Assembly: GCF_900110205.1 (NCBI RefSeq)
Contig: NZ_FOCV01000005.1
Span: forward strand, 124,001-188,000
Reading direction: 5' to 3'
Source of the DNA: Rhizobium tibeticum
GTDB taxonomy: Bacteria > Pseudomonadota > Alphaproteobacteria > Rhizobiales > Rhizobiaceae
Length of the DNA stretch: 64,000 bases
This document shows, piece by piece, positions 55,182-63,628 of the stretch. Position numbers and translations under genes: made by a program. The number at the start of each line of letters is the position of its first letter. Within the stretch, counting starts at the first letter, position 1. Under the pieces are notes generated by a model. That model was not told the origin of the DNA. It saw only the letters and a program-made list of their open reading frames with translations, and ran no database searches.

Positions 55182-56897
55182 TCAGGCCATTCCGGCCTTG
55201 ACCTCGAGCACGCGGTTGGCCGCGGACACGATCGCTTCCAGCGACGCGCCGACGATGTTCGTGCTGATGCCCGCGCCGAAAAGCTTGCCGCCCGGATAGG
55301 AGGTCTCGACGTAGGAGATGGCGGCAGCGTTAGAGCCGTGCTGCAACGAATGCTCCGAATAGTCCTCGACCGACATTTCGATGCCGAGATAGTGCGAGAG
55401 TGCATTGATGAAGCCGTCGACCGGGCCGTTGCCCCTGCCTTCGATGCGCTTCGTCTCACCATTGTCGGTAATCTCGGCAGCGACGATGCGCTGCCCCTTG
55501 TGCTCCGGATCGGCGTAGGTGTGGTGGTCGACGAACTTGATGCGGCCCTTGGGCTGGGTCACGTAGCGCTCGATAAAGCGGTCATAAATCTTCCGTGACG
55601 GCAGCTCCTTGCCCTCTTCGTCGGTGATCCGCTGGATGTCCTCGCGGAATTCCACCTGCAGGTTGCGGGGCAGGTTGAGCCCGTAGTCCTGCTGCAGGAT
55701 ATAGGCGATGCCGCCCTTGCCGGACTGCGAGTTGATGCGGATGATCGCCTCGTAGGAACGGCCGACATCCTGCGGATCGATCGGCAGGTAGGGCACTTCC
55801 CAGACCGGGTGATTGGCGACCTTGATCGCCTTCATACCCTTGTTGATCGCATCCTGATGGGAGCCGGAGAAGGCGGTATAGACCAGTTCGCCGACATAAG
55901 GGTGGCGCTCGCCGATCGGCATCTGGTTCGAATACTCGAACACTTCCTTCATGCGCACGATATTGGAGCAGTCGATCTGCGGATCGACGCCCTGTGTGAA
56001 CATGTTCAGCGCCATGGTGACGACATCGACGTTGCCGGTGCGCTCGCCATTGCCGAACAGCGTGCCTTCGACACGGTCTGCACCCGCCAGCAGTGCCAAC
56101 TCGGCAGCGGCGATACCGGTGCCGCGGTCGTTGTGCGGATGCAACGAAATGATCAGGTTCTCGCGATTGTCGAGATTGCGGCACATCCACTCGATCTGGT
56201 CGGCATAGACGTTTGGAGTGGCCATTTCGACGGTGGACGGCAGGTTGATGATCAGCTTGTTGTCAGGCGTCGGCTTCATCACCTCGATGACGGCGTTGCA
56301 GATGTCTAAAGCCACGTCGAGTTCGGTGCCGGTGAAGCTCTCCGGCGAATATTCGAAACGATAGCCGCCGCCGGCCTTCGCCGCCATGTCGGAGATCATC
56401 TTGGCAGCATCGACTGCAATCTGCTTGATGCCCTGGACGTCCTTGGCGAACACGACGCGACGCTGCAATTCGCTGGTCGAATTGTAGAAATGAACGATCG
56501 GACGGTTCGCGCCTTCCAGCGCTTCAAAGGTGCGAGTGATCAGCTCCGGACGACACTGCACCAGCACCTGCAGCGATACGTCGTCCGGCACGTTGCCCTG
56601 CTCGACGCACCAGCGCGCGAAGTCGAAATCGGTCTGCGACGCCGACGGGAAACCGATCTCGATTTCCTTGAAACCCATGTCGAGCAGCAGTTGGAACATC
56701 CGGGCCTTGCGGTCGTGGCCCATCGGGTCGACCAGTGCCTGGTTGCCGTCGCGCAAGTCAACCGAACACCAGATTGGCGCCTTGGTCAGCGTCTTGGACG
56801 GCCATGTGCGGTCCGGGATGTTCACCTGCGGATAAGGGCGGTATTTGATCGCCGCGTCGGGCATGCCTTTGGTCTGGGAGCCGGTGTTCGTGTCCAT
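55182..56897 (-). CDS. leuA: 2-isopropylmalate synthase (long type)
   Basis: The enzyme condenses acetyl-CoA with 2-oxoisovalerate, the first step of leucine synthesis. At 571 residues it is the longer LeuA form with an N-terminal extension: WCSVDLRDGNQALVDPM holds the catalytic Arg-Asp, and ISLHPHNDRGTGIAAAELAL gives the HxH metal site (HPHND), followed by GNGERTGNVD. The C-terminal third (about 430-571) is the regulatory domain for leucine feedback. The ATG at 56897 is preceded by AGAGGAAG with a 9-base spacing; this sequence may be masked by the leader (see the leader peptide). Confidence 0.96.
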   Translation of the reverse strand: MDTNTGSQTKGMPDAAIKYRPYPQVNIPDRTWPSKTLTKAPIWCSVDLRDGNQALVDPMGHDRKARMFQLLLDMGFKEIEIGFPSASQTDFDFARWCVEQGNVPDDVSLQVLVQCRPELITRTFEALEGANRPIVHFYNSTSELQRRVVFAKDVQGIKQIAVDAAKMISDMAAKAGGGYRFEYSPESFTGTELDVALDICNAVIEVMKPTPDNKLIINLPSTVEMATPNVYADQIEWMCRNLDNRENLIISLHPHNDRGTGIAAAELALLAGADRVEGTLFGNGERTGNVDVVTMALNMFTQGVDPQIDCSNIVRMKEVFEYSNQMPIGERHPYVGELVYTAFSGSHQDAINKGMKAIKVANHPVWEVPYLPIDPQDVGRSYEAIIRINSQSGKGGIAYILQQDYGLNLPRNLQVEFREDIQRITDEEGKELPSRKIYDRFIERYVTQPKGRIKFVDHHTYADPEHKGQRIVAAEITDNGETKRIEGRGNGPVDGFINALSHYLGIEMSVEDYSEHSLQHGSNAAAISYVETSYPGGKLFGAGISTNIVGASLEAIVSAANRVLEVKAGMA

Positions 56898-56906
56898 GTC
56901 TTTTCT

Positions 56907-57059
56907 TCCTCTTCCCGTCATCTGGCCAGCCGCGTCATAGCGTATCGGGTCTGGCTTGGCGATGACGAATCCGGTGCGAATGCATCCGGTTGATCAGCTT
57001 TCGGGATTGGTCACGAGGAGCGATGGCCTGGGCGGGCTTTCGGCCGCCGGGCGCTCCTC
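56907..57059 (-). promoter_or_regulatory. leuA leader with mutually exclusive pairings (attenuator-like)
   Basis: On the minus strand, GAGGAGCG overlapping the leader-peptide stop (57052-57059) pairs perfectly with CGCTCCTC at 57015-57022. The same GAGGAG can instead pair with the CTCCTC of the leucine codons (57088-57093), and the downstream CTCCTC can pair with GAGGA of the leuA Shine-Dalgarno sequence (56907-56911). These alternatives are the layout of leucine-responsive attenuation. No U-rich terminator is visible, so control of translation or Rho access is more likely than an intrinsic terminator. Confidence 0.6.
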
Positions 57060-57183
57060 AACGGACCCGGCAACCGCGCGTAAGGCCGAGGAGAAGAAGC
57101 GAGGTAAGGGCGCGCGCATTGTCGCGGAGCGCGATGCGCCCGCGTGCAATCTGCTCAGAAATCATGATGCCCGTGCTCTTCAT
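57058..57183 (-). CDS. Leucine-rich leader peptide of leuA
   Basis: A 41-codon open frame upstream of leuA contains ALTSLLLLGL near its C-terminus: six Leu codons within nine positions, four in a row (CTT CTT CTC CTC). It starts just 2-3 bases from the predicted transcription start, so translation may be leaderless; an internal ATG (57165) is an alternative start. The stop codon overlaps the first arm of the downstream hairpin. Stalling at leucine codons under leucine shortage would control which hairpin forms. Confidence 0.7.
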   Translation of the reverse strand: MKSTGIMISEQIARGRIALRDNARALTSLLLLGLTRGCRVR

Positions 57184-57191
57184 GGTCGCGC

Positions 57192-57219
57192 TTATAGCCG
57201 GGGTACAAAAAACTGGCAA
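57192..57219 (-). promoter_or_regulatory. Promoter of the leuA leader transcript
   Basis: Minus-strand TTGCCA (57214-57219) and CTATAA (57192-57197) with 16 bases between fit the rhizobial sigma70 pattern. The promoter lies between the benE stop codon and the leader peptide. Confidence 0.55.
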
Positions 57220-57228
57220 TCCCTCCGT

Positions 57229-58413
57229 CTATTTTTTCGCCGCTTGCACAAAACGTGACAATGCCAGCATCAGCCCTCCGCCGAGCAATCCCCAGAATGC
57301 GCCCGAGATACCGGCAAAGGAAACACCGGATGCGGTCACCAGAAACGTGATGGCTGCCGCCTCCCGCGATTCCGGCGCCTGGAAGGCGGCCATTGCCGAG
57401 CCCGAGAAGGCGCCGACCAGCGCCAGACCGGCCACAGCCTGGATCAGGATCGGCGGCGCGAGCGCCACGAAGGTGGTCACTGCGCCGGCAAGCAGCCCGA
57501 GAATGACATAGGAGATGCCTGAGACCAGGACCGCCCAATAGCGCCGCGCCGGATCGGGATGCGCGTCCTGGCCAGCGCACATCGCCGCGGTAATCGCAGC
57601 AAGGTTCACCGCATGGCCTCCAAACGGCGCCGACAGTATCGAGAACAGGCCGGTCACGGAAAACAGCGGCCCGGGCTTTGGCGCGTAGCCATTCACCTTC
57701 AAGACCGCAATGCCGGGAATGTTCTGCGACGCCATGGTCACGATGAAGAGCGGCAGGGCGATGGAAATGAAAGCCGGCAGATTGAAGACAGGAGCCACGA
57801 ACGCGACAGGGGGCCGCAGCGCCTGTTCGATCGAACCGAGCGCTCCTTGGGGAATGTCCACGCCGAAGGCTACCACCAGCACGAAAGCCGCTAGAGCCGC
57901 CGGCACCGCCCAGAGCCGCTTGAACGCGCCGACGACGATCCACGCCAGTACGATCGGCAAGCCAAGTAGCGGATTGAACCCGATCGCCCTGACCGGCGCA
58001 AAGCACAACCCGATCAGCACCCCAGCAAGCATCGCATTGGCAAGGGGCGCGGGAATAGCTGCAACTGCCCGGCCGAGCGGCTTGAACAGGCCGGCAATAA
58101 CGATCAGCAACGCACAGATAAGAAACGCTCCGACCGCCGCATTGAACCCACCTTCGACCACACCGGTACTTGCAAGAAGCGCCCCACCCGGAGTGGACCA
58201 TGCGATACTGATGGGCACACGCGTCACGGTGCTGAGCACGATCGCGCAAAGCCCCAGCGAGATCGACAGCGCCATAAGGCCCGACGCGGCCTGCGCATCC
58301 GTCGCGCCGACACTCTGCAGGCCATGCAGCACGACCGCGAAGGAGCTGGCAAATCCCACGAAAGTGGTGAGAACGCCCATGAACAGGGTTTGCACGGAGA
58401 AGTCTTTAAGCAT
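57229..58413 (-). CDS. benE: Benzoate/H+ symporter family transporter (BenE)
   Basis: The 394-residue membrane protein of the BenE family has about 12 spans. ISIAWSTPGGALLASTG, the diagnostic BenE segment, is present near residue 70, as is FGGHAVNLAAITAAMCAG. It would import benzoate or a related aromatic acid, although no ben catabolic genes are in the window. The start at 58413 avoids an upstream in-frame ATG that adds 19 residues. It is divergent from the MerR gene, whose operator region it shares. Confidence 0.92.
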   Translation of the reverse strand: MLKDFSVQTLFMGVLTTFVGFASSFAVVLHGLQSVGATDAQAASGLMALSISLGLCAIVLSTVTRVPISIAWSTPGGALLASTGVVEGGFNAAVGAFLICALLIVIAGLFKPLGRAVAAIPAPLANAMLAGVLIGLCFAPVRAIGFNPLLGLPIVLAWIVVGAFKRLWAVPAALAAFVLVVAFGVDIPQGALGSIEQALRPPVAFVAPVFNLPAFISIALPLFIVTMASQNIPGIAVLKVNGYAPKPGPLFSVTGLFSILSAPFGGHAVNLAAITAAMCAGQDAHPDPARRYWAVLVSGISYVILGLLAGAVTTFVALAPPILIQAVAGLALVGAFSGSAMAAFQAPESREAAAITFLVTASGVSFAGISGAFWGLLGGGLMLALSRFVQAAKK

Positions 58414-58551
58414 GGCGGGACTCGAACTGAATGCAACTGCCGCATGGAGCATTAGACGTGGAAAGAACACAAGCCCGCGACGGCCAAGTTCCGTTCTCCT
58501 GCACCATCGAGCCGTCTTGCAAAAGAGACGCTCCCAATATTCGAAATGCTG

Positions 58552-58582
58552 TTGACCTGTCCCCTAGGGTTGCCCCGATAAG
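58552..58582 (+). promoter_or_regulatory. MerR-type promoter/operator of the regulator gene
   Basis: TTGACC (58552-58557) and GATAAG (58577-58582) are separated by 19 bases, too long for direct sigma70 use but typical of MerR-controlled promoters, and the spacer contains the palindrome CCCTAGGG (58562-58569). This suggests autoregulation, and possibly control of the divergent benE. Confidence 0.5.
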
Positions 58583-58612
58583 CAGGGCGACAATCAACCA
58601 ACGAGGTGAGTC

Positions 58613-59644
58613 GTGAGCAATTCCGCAGACTTTTTGAGCCCGTCCGAGGCGGCAGCGCGGCTAGGTATCTCCATCTAGGCGCTGCGGATCTATGAGCAAC
58701 GCGGCCTCCTCGACCCCTTGCGCACATCTTCCGGCTGGCGCGCATACGGGCCAGATGAGATGGCCCGCGCTGGCGAGATTGTGGCATTTCGTGCACTCGG
58801 CCTCAGCCTCACACAGATAGCGCAGGTTCTGAAGGGTGATCGCGGCGGCCTCGAACACGTACTCGCCTTGCACCAGGCATCGCTCGAAAGCGGTGTGCAA
58901 CGGCTCGTCGAAACGATCGGCCGCGTCGCGACCTTCCGCAGGGCCATCGCCGCGGGCCACGCCCCGTCCCCTGCCCAACTTGCCTCGATCATGCCAAGGT
59001 CTCCGGTTCTTGCAGTCATTGAACTGCCTTGGCCATGGGGCGGTGAACGTTTTGAACTGCGAGACCTCAAGGCTCTGAACTACATCGTCGGTCCGCTTGG
59101 AAGCGGCAAGACGCGGCTCGCCCATGCCATTGCTGACGCGTTGCCGGATGCCCGCTTCCTGGGCCTTGATCGCGCAGCCGCGACGAGCGCCGATATCGAT
59201 GCGCGATTGGATATCGATCCGGCATCGAAGGCGCGCTTCCTGCAAGCCCTCGACTGGCTTATCGATGAGGGCGCCACCGCCTCACTCGCCTTGAAAGCGC
59301 TTCTCGCCGAATTGGAGGCGGAGCAGCAGGGAATGCTCATCATCGACATGATCGAGCAGGGATTGGATCAGGCCACGCAGGAAGCCTTGATTTCCTACCT
59401 ACGCAATCGTCCCGCAACCGCGCGCACTCTTTTCATGCTGACGCGTTCGAAGATGATCCTGGATCTCGGCGCTGTGACACCGAATGAAGCAATCATCTTT
59501 TGTCCGGCCAACCGTAGCCCACCGATGACCGTGCATCCCTATCCCGGGGCGCCGGGCTATGAGGCGGTCGCAACCTGCCTGGCGTTGCCGGATGTCCGTG
59601 CGCGCACGGAAGGCGTTATTGCCTGGCGGCCCGCCGTCGCTTGA
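58613..59644 (+). pseudogene. MerR regulator fused to a P-loop ATPase-like domain, interrupted by TAG at codon 22
   Basis: From the GTG at 58613 (GAGGTGAG just upstream) the frame reads LSPSEAAARLGISI, then TAG (58676-58678), then ALRIYEQRGLLDP, which together form the MerR winged-helix DNA-binding domain; the expected residue at the stop is Lys (AAG to TAG). Residues after about 130 (GPLGSGKTRLAHAI) form a P-loop, and MLIIDMIEQGLDQ resembles a Walker B, so the C-terminal 200 residues look ATPase-like instead of a ligand-binding domain. A truncated product could start at 58718 without the recognition helix. Either the gene is inactive, or the TAG is a sequence error. Confidence 0.8.
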
Positions 59645-59668
59645 CAGCGGGCGCCTTGCTTCCTGAGT

Positions 59669-60405
59669 TTACGACGCGCGCCGGACGACGAAGATCATCT
59701 CCTCGGCGTTTCGCTCGTCGAAAGGCTGGCGGTCCCAATCGCCGTAAACGGCGTCGGCGCGCAGCCCGGAAGCCTCCAGGTGCCGCTCGATATCGTTGCG
59801 CGACAGAAACAGCAGCTCGCTTTCTGAGACAAGCGTCTCTTCGGGGAAATGATAGCGGGTTTCGAAATGGGCCCGCCCTTCGTCGTAAGAGACCACGTCG
59901 CGCGTCTTGCGAACGACAAGCCCGTCGTGAATGACCTCGAACACACCGCCGTCCCAACGTGCTTTCCAGTCTATTGCGGGATTGCGAGACTCAAAGACGA
60001 TCCGGCCGCCCGCCGCCAGATGCTCGCGCATGACGGCAAGGGTTGCGAGGATGGCGTTCTCATCGAGTAAGACCTGAAAGGCATGACCGGTCATGATGAT
60101 CAGATCAGATCGAAGCGTTTTTCAGATCGAAAGTCCTGGGAGCAACACTCTACCCATTCGATGCTGCAGCCATTCGGTTTGCGTCTTGCGATTTCGAGCA
60201 TCCGTGCTGAAGGATCGGCGCCGGTCACGTCATGGCCACCTGCCGCGTAGGCATCGCAGATCAGCCCGGTGCCGCAGCCAAGATCGAGAATTGACTTCGG
60301 CCAGCCGTCCGCCAGCGAGAGATAGAAATCGCGATCCTGCGACCAACCGCAGGCAAGATCATAAAGGGCTGCCAGGCGCGGATGCTCATAGTGTAGATCG
60401 GGCAT
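59669..60405 (-). pseudogene. Class I SAM-dependent methyltransferase, broken by a 5-bp tandem duplication
   Basis: The first part (start 60405, MPDLHYEHPRLAALYDL) holds the SAM-binding motif ILDLGCGTGLICDAYAAGG and ends at RFDLI followed by a stop at 60100. The second part (from 60094, MTGHAFQVLL) continues the same methyltransferase in another frame. The DNA at the joint reads ctgatctgatc; removing one copy of the 5-base repeat restores RFDLIIMTGHAFQVL. The gene is 90 bp downstream of clpP and its terminator, and ends 24 bases from the MerR gene. Confidence 0.85.
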
Positions 60406-60435
60406 GTCGAAACCCCGCTTACCTCGGCTCGGCAA

Positions 60436-60480
60436 ACAAAAAAAGCGCCCTCACCCGCCATCCAGCAAGCAAGGGCGCTT
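60436..60480 (-). terminator. Intrinsic terminator of clpP
   Basis: Minus-strand AAGCGCCCT (60472-60480) pairs with AGGGCGCTT (60443-60451) and is followed by TTTTTTTG. It follows the clpP stop by 14 bases. Confidence 0.85.
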
Positions 60481-60494
60481 CTCATAGCACGAAA

Positions 60495-61082
60495 TCAGAT
60501 GTCGGACTGCGACGTTACAATGCGAGAAACGAGGCCATAAGCCTTGGCTTCTTCCGCAGACAGCCAGTAGTCGCGGTCGGTATCGGCAGCGATCTTCTCG
60601 TAGGGCTGGCCCGTGGCCTCGGACATGATCCTGTTCAGTCGCTCGTTCATCTTGATGATCTCGCGAGCCTGGATTTCAATGTCGGATGCCATGCCACGCG
60701 TGCCGCCGGACGGTTGGTGCAGCAGGAAGCGCGTGTTCGGCAGGCAAATGCGCTGTTCCTTCGGCGCCGCGACATAGATCAGCGCGCCGGCCGACGCGAC
60801 CCAGCCCGTTCCGATCATCCAGACCTTCGGCTTGATGAACTTGATCATGTCATGGATCGAATCGCCGGATTCGACATGACCGCCAGGCGAGTTGACGTAG
60901 ATGCGAATGTCCTCGTCATTGGCCGCGGAAAGCGCCACAAGCTGCGTGCAGACCTTCTGCGCGAGTTCCTGCGTGATCGGCCCGTAGATGAAGATCGAAC
61001 GCGACTTGAAAAGGTTCGCCTCCGTTTCCTTGCCGAGCGGCAGTTCCTTCGTCTTGTCGTCCTGTTCTTCTTCTTCGTACAT
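60495..61082 (-). CDS. clpP: ATP-dependent Clp protease proteolytic subunit (ClpP paralog)
   Basis: The 195-residue serine peptidase has the full triad: Ser97 (GWVASAGAL), His122 ([10 protein letters not shown]) and Asp171 ([13 protein letters not shown]). The N-terminus is rich in Glu/Lys, and the substrate-binding strand [17 protein letters not shown] is typical. The GWVASAGAL active-site context differs from the GQAASMGA of main ClpP, so this is one of the accessory ClpP genes of rhizobia. The start at 61082 has GAGAGG upstream. Partner ATPase not in the window; the ClpS2 gene is at 18.8 kb. Confidence 0.9.
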   Translation of the reverse strand: MYEEEEQDDKTKELPLGKETEANLFKSRSIFIYGPITQELAQKVCTQLVALSAANDEDIRIYVNSPGGHVESGDSIHDMIKFIKPKVWMIGTGWVASAGALIYVAAPKEQRICLPNTRFLLHQPSGGTRGMASDIEIQAREIIKMNERLNRIMSEATGQPYEKIAADTDRDYWLSAEEAKAYGLVSRIVTSQSDI

Positions 61083-61117
61083 TCGAACCTCTCTTACGTC
61101 GAATTCGGGTTCCCCGC

Positions 61118-61146
61118 ACATAGTGCGACTCCATGCGTAAAACAAT
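61118..61146 (-). promoter_or_regulatory. Candidate promoter of clpP
   Basis: Minus-strand ATTGTT (61141-61146) and CTATGT (61118-61123) with 17 bases between; 36 bases before the start codon. Confidence 0.35.
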
Positions 61147-61296
61147 GCGGGAAAAAGACAAGCCACGGAACGGATGAAGATATGGTTAGGTAGCCCGGCG
61201 GCTTACCGAAATGTAACTTGGCGCGGCTTTGAAAAGTCGAAATCCGTTCCTACGTCATCCCTAGGCGCAAATCGCCAGCAACAGAGGAGACCGGCC

Positions 61297-62103
61297 ATGT
61301 CACCTGAAGAACGCCAATTGTTGACCGCCCTTTTCGAGCGCGTTCGCACCGCGTCGGCAACGCCGCGTGACCATGATGCCGAAGCGCTGATCGATCAGGG
61401 AACGCGCGAGCAACCGTATGCCACCTATTATCTGGCGCAAGCTGTGATCGTGCAGGAAAAGGGCCTCGAAGCGGCGGCCAATCACATCAAGCAGTTGGAA
61501 GAGCGCATTCGTCTGCTCGAAGCCGACCAGAGCGAATATCACAAGGCTGAACAGGGCGGCGGCTTCTTAAGCTCGATCTTCGGCAGCAGCCAGAGCCCGC
61601 AGCAGCCGGCGTCTCCCCCGCCTTCCTCAGGCCCATGGGGAAGCGCCCCGCGCCAGCAGATCCAGCAGGATCGCGGCTTCGACACTGCCCCGCGCGCCAT
61701 GTCGCAGCAACCGACCGGACCCTGGAGCCCGCAGGCGGCGCCCTCCGCAGGCGGCAGCTTCCTGCAGGGAGCGCTCGGCACCGCGGCAGGCGTTGCAGGC
61801 GGCATGCTGCTTGCCAACTCGCTGAGCGGGATCTTCGGCAGCCACATGTCGTCGCTTGGCTGGGGTTCACCGCTTGCCGGCAACAATCCCTTCGGCAACG
61901 CGCCGACCGAAGAGACCGTCATCAACAACTACTTTGGCAACGACGGCGACAAGCAGCAGGCAGCAGCCAACACCACAAGTAACGATAACAGCGACGACAA
62001 CGACGCTGCCGGTCTGCAACAAGCAGACTACGACACCAACGATGACGCCTCTTCCGACAACGATCAATCCGACTTCGGCAATGACGACAGCTTCAACGTC
62101 TGA
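61297..62103 (+). CDS. DUF2076 domain-containing protein
   Basis: A 268-residue protein. The N-terminus MSPEERQLLTALFERVRTAS to YYLAQAVIVQEKGLEAAANHIKQLEERI matches DUF2076. The middle is Gly/Ser/Pro-rich with a glycine-alanine hydrophobic segment (LGTAAGVAGGMLLANSL, about 155-171), and the tail (about 215-268) is very Asp/Asn-rich. AGAGGAGA precedes the ATG. Function unknown; the family may be envelope-associated. Confidence 0.88.
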   Translation: MSPEERQLLTALFERVRTASATPRDHDAEALIDQGTREQPYATYYLAQAVIVQEKGLEAAANHIKQLEERIRLLEADQSEYHKAEQGGGFLSSIFGSSQSPQQPASPPPSSGPWGSAPRQQIQQDRGFDTAPRAMSQQPTGPWSPQAAPSAGGSFLQGALGTAAGVAGGMLLANSLSGIFGSHMSSLGWGSPLAGNNPFGNAPTEETVINNYFGNDGDKQQAAANTTSNDNSDDNDAAGLQQADYDTNDDASSDNDQSDFGNDDSFNV

Positions 62104-62271
62104 CGCGGTCTGGTTGCCTTCGCTTGATGCCGATCTGTCGGTCGCGGCGCACGAAGATGCTCCCATCCGTTGTCGGACGTATATCAGCAACCGACAGATC
62201 AACCTTGACGAGAGAGGCGGAGTTCTCGATAAGGTCGGAAGCGTTATGGCGGTTTAGCAGGCAAGAGCTTA

Positions 62272-63078
62272 GTGAACATCCTTATTATCAGTCGCAGGTC
62301 AGAGCACGAGAGAAGGCATTTTCAGTCTCAACAGATGGCGAGACTTGGATTGGAGTATCGTTTTCTTGATGCGTTTGAAGCAAGCGACCTATCGCCCGAA
62401 GACTGCCAGGGAGCCGCGAACACCTGGCCAAGTCCGACGCTTCGCCAGGACATAGCCTGCTTCACCTCGCATAGAATGGCATGGAACGCCGTCGTAGAGC
62501 GAAACGAAAAGACAATCATACTGGAAGACGATGCCGTCCTTTCGAGTGATATTGGCGACGTGATAACGACGATCCGCGACCGAGATGACGATTGGAATTG
62601 CGTCTACGATCTGGAATTCGTCCCTCAGCCCCATATCGTGGCAAAGTCGCCGCTTTGGATCGACGATCGCACCGGCCACAAGGCGACGCGCGTCTTTCAA
62701 AATCGGCTCGGCCTGGCTGGCTATGTCATCGGCCCGCGAGCAGCCACCAGAATGCTTGAGGATACGAGGAAGTATGCGCTGGTCGACGCGCATTTCTGGC
62801 ATCGATCCTGGGTTGCGGCCCTTCAGATCGAACCCGCTCCGGTGGTCCAGCTGCGTTTTATCGGCGACAGCACGGTCAGGGCGGCGCCCTTCCTTCGGAC
62901 ATCCGAAGACGATGCATTCAGGCCACAGAGCAAGCTGCGCAAGCATTTCATGCGCTTGCGTCTCGAGCTCGTGAAGGCGCGCAATCTTATGCGAGCCGCC
63001 CATTTTCGAAGCGAGAAGCGCCAAATCCGTATGGATCGCGCCAAGTTCACACTCGCGCCCGACCACCACAAGGTTTGA
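62272..63078 (+). CDS. Glycosyltransferase family 25 (LPS type)
   Basis: A 268-residue cytoplasmic glycosyltransferase starting at GTG. IACFTSHRMAWNAVVE and ILEDDAVLSSD are the GT25 hallmark blocks; the EDDAV supplies the metal-binding Asp pair. GLAGYVIGPRAATRML follows. Family members transfer galactose or glucose to LPS or related surface sugars; the acceptor is unknown. No other LPS genes are adjacent. Confidence 0.9.
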   Translation: MNILIISRRSEHERRHFQSQQMARLGLEYRFLDAFEASDLSPEDCQGAANTWPSPTLRQDIACFTSHRMAWNAVVERNEKTIILEDDAVLSSDIGDVITTIRDRDDDWNCVYDLEFVPQPHIVAKSPLWIDDRTGHKATRVFQNRLGLAGYVIGPRAATRMLEDTRKYALVDAHFWHRSWVAALQIEPAPVVQLRFIGDSTVRAAPFLRTSEDDAFRPQSKLRKHFMRLRLELVKARNLMRAAHFRSEKRQIRMDRAKFTLAPDHHKV

Positions 63079-63163
63079 ATTCCGGGGGACGTTCAGCCAA
63101 ATCACCCCAGCCGCCATCCGTTTGGCGGCGGGATAACGGTGCTGTGTTGGTCAAACGAACGCC

Positions 63164-63628
63164 TCAGCCGCGACCGCGATAGGTCGCGACGCCCTGGTCG
63201 GGCAGCCACACGTTCTCCGGTGGCTTTCCGGTCTGCCAGAACACGTCGATCGGAATGCCACCGCGCGGATACCAGTAGGCGCCGATCCTGAGCCACTTCG
63301 GATCGAGCAGCTCGACCAGCCGCTTGGCGATATAGATCGAGCAATCCTCGTGGAAGGCGCCGTGGTTGCGGAAGGCATGCAGGAACAGCTTCAGCGACTT
63401 CGATTCCACCAGCCAGTCGTTCGGAATGTAGTCGATCACGATGTGGGCGAAATCGGGCTGCCCCGTCATCGGGCAAAGCGACGTGAACTCCGGCGCAGTG
63501 AAGCGGACGACATAGTCGGTGCCGGCGTGGCTCGACGGCACCCTCTCCAGCACCGCTTCCTCAGGTGTTTTCGGAGATTCTGTCTGGCTGCCCAGCATGG
63601 ATAGGTTGGATACGTCTGTGGTGGGCAT
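63164..63628 (-). CDS. queF: NADPH-dependent 7-cyano-7-deazaguanine reductase
   Basis: The 154-residue type I QueF reduces preQ0 to preQ1 in queuosine synthesis. [20 protein letters not shown] contains the catalytic Cys and Asp, and [22 protein letters not shown] the QueF motif. It starts immediately after the stop of the cation transporter gene upstream, so both probably share a transcript. Confidence 0.96.
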   Translation of the reverse strand: MPTTDVSNLSMLGSQTESPKTPEEAVLERVPSSHAGTDYVVRFTAPEFTSLCPMTGQPDFAHIVIDYIPNDWLVESKSLKLFLHAFRNHGAFHEDCSIYIAKRLVELLDPKWLRIGAYWYPRGGIPIDVFWQTGKPPENVWLPDQGVATYRGRG

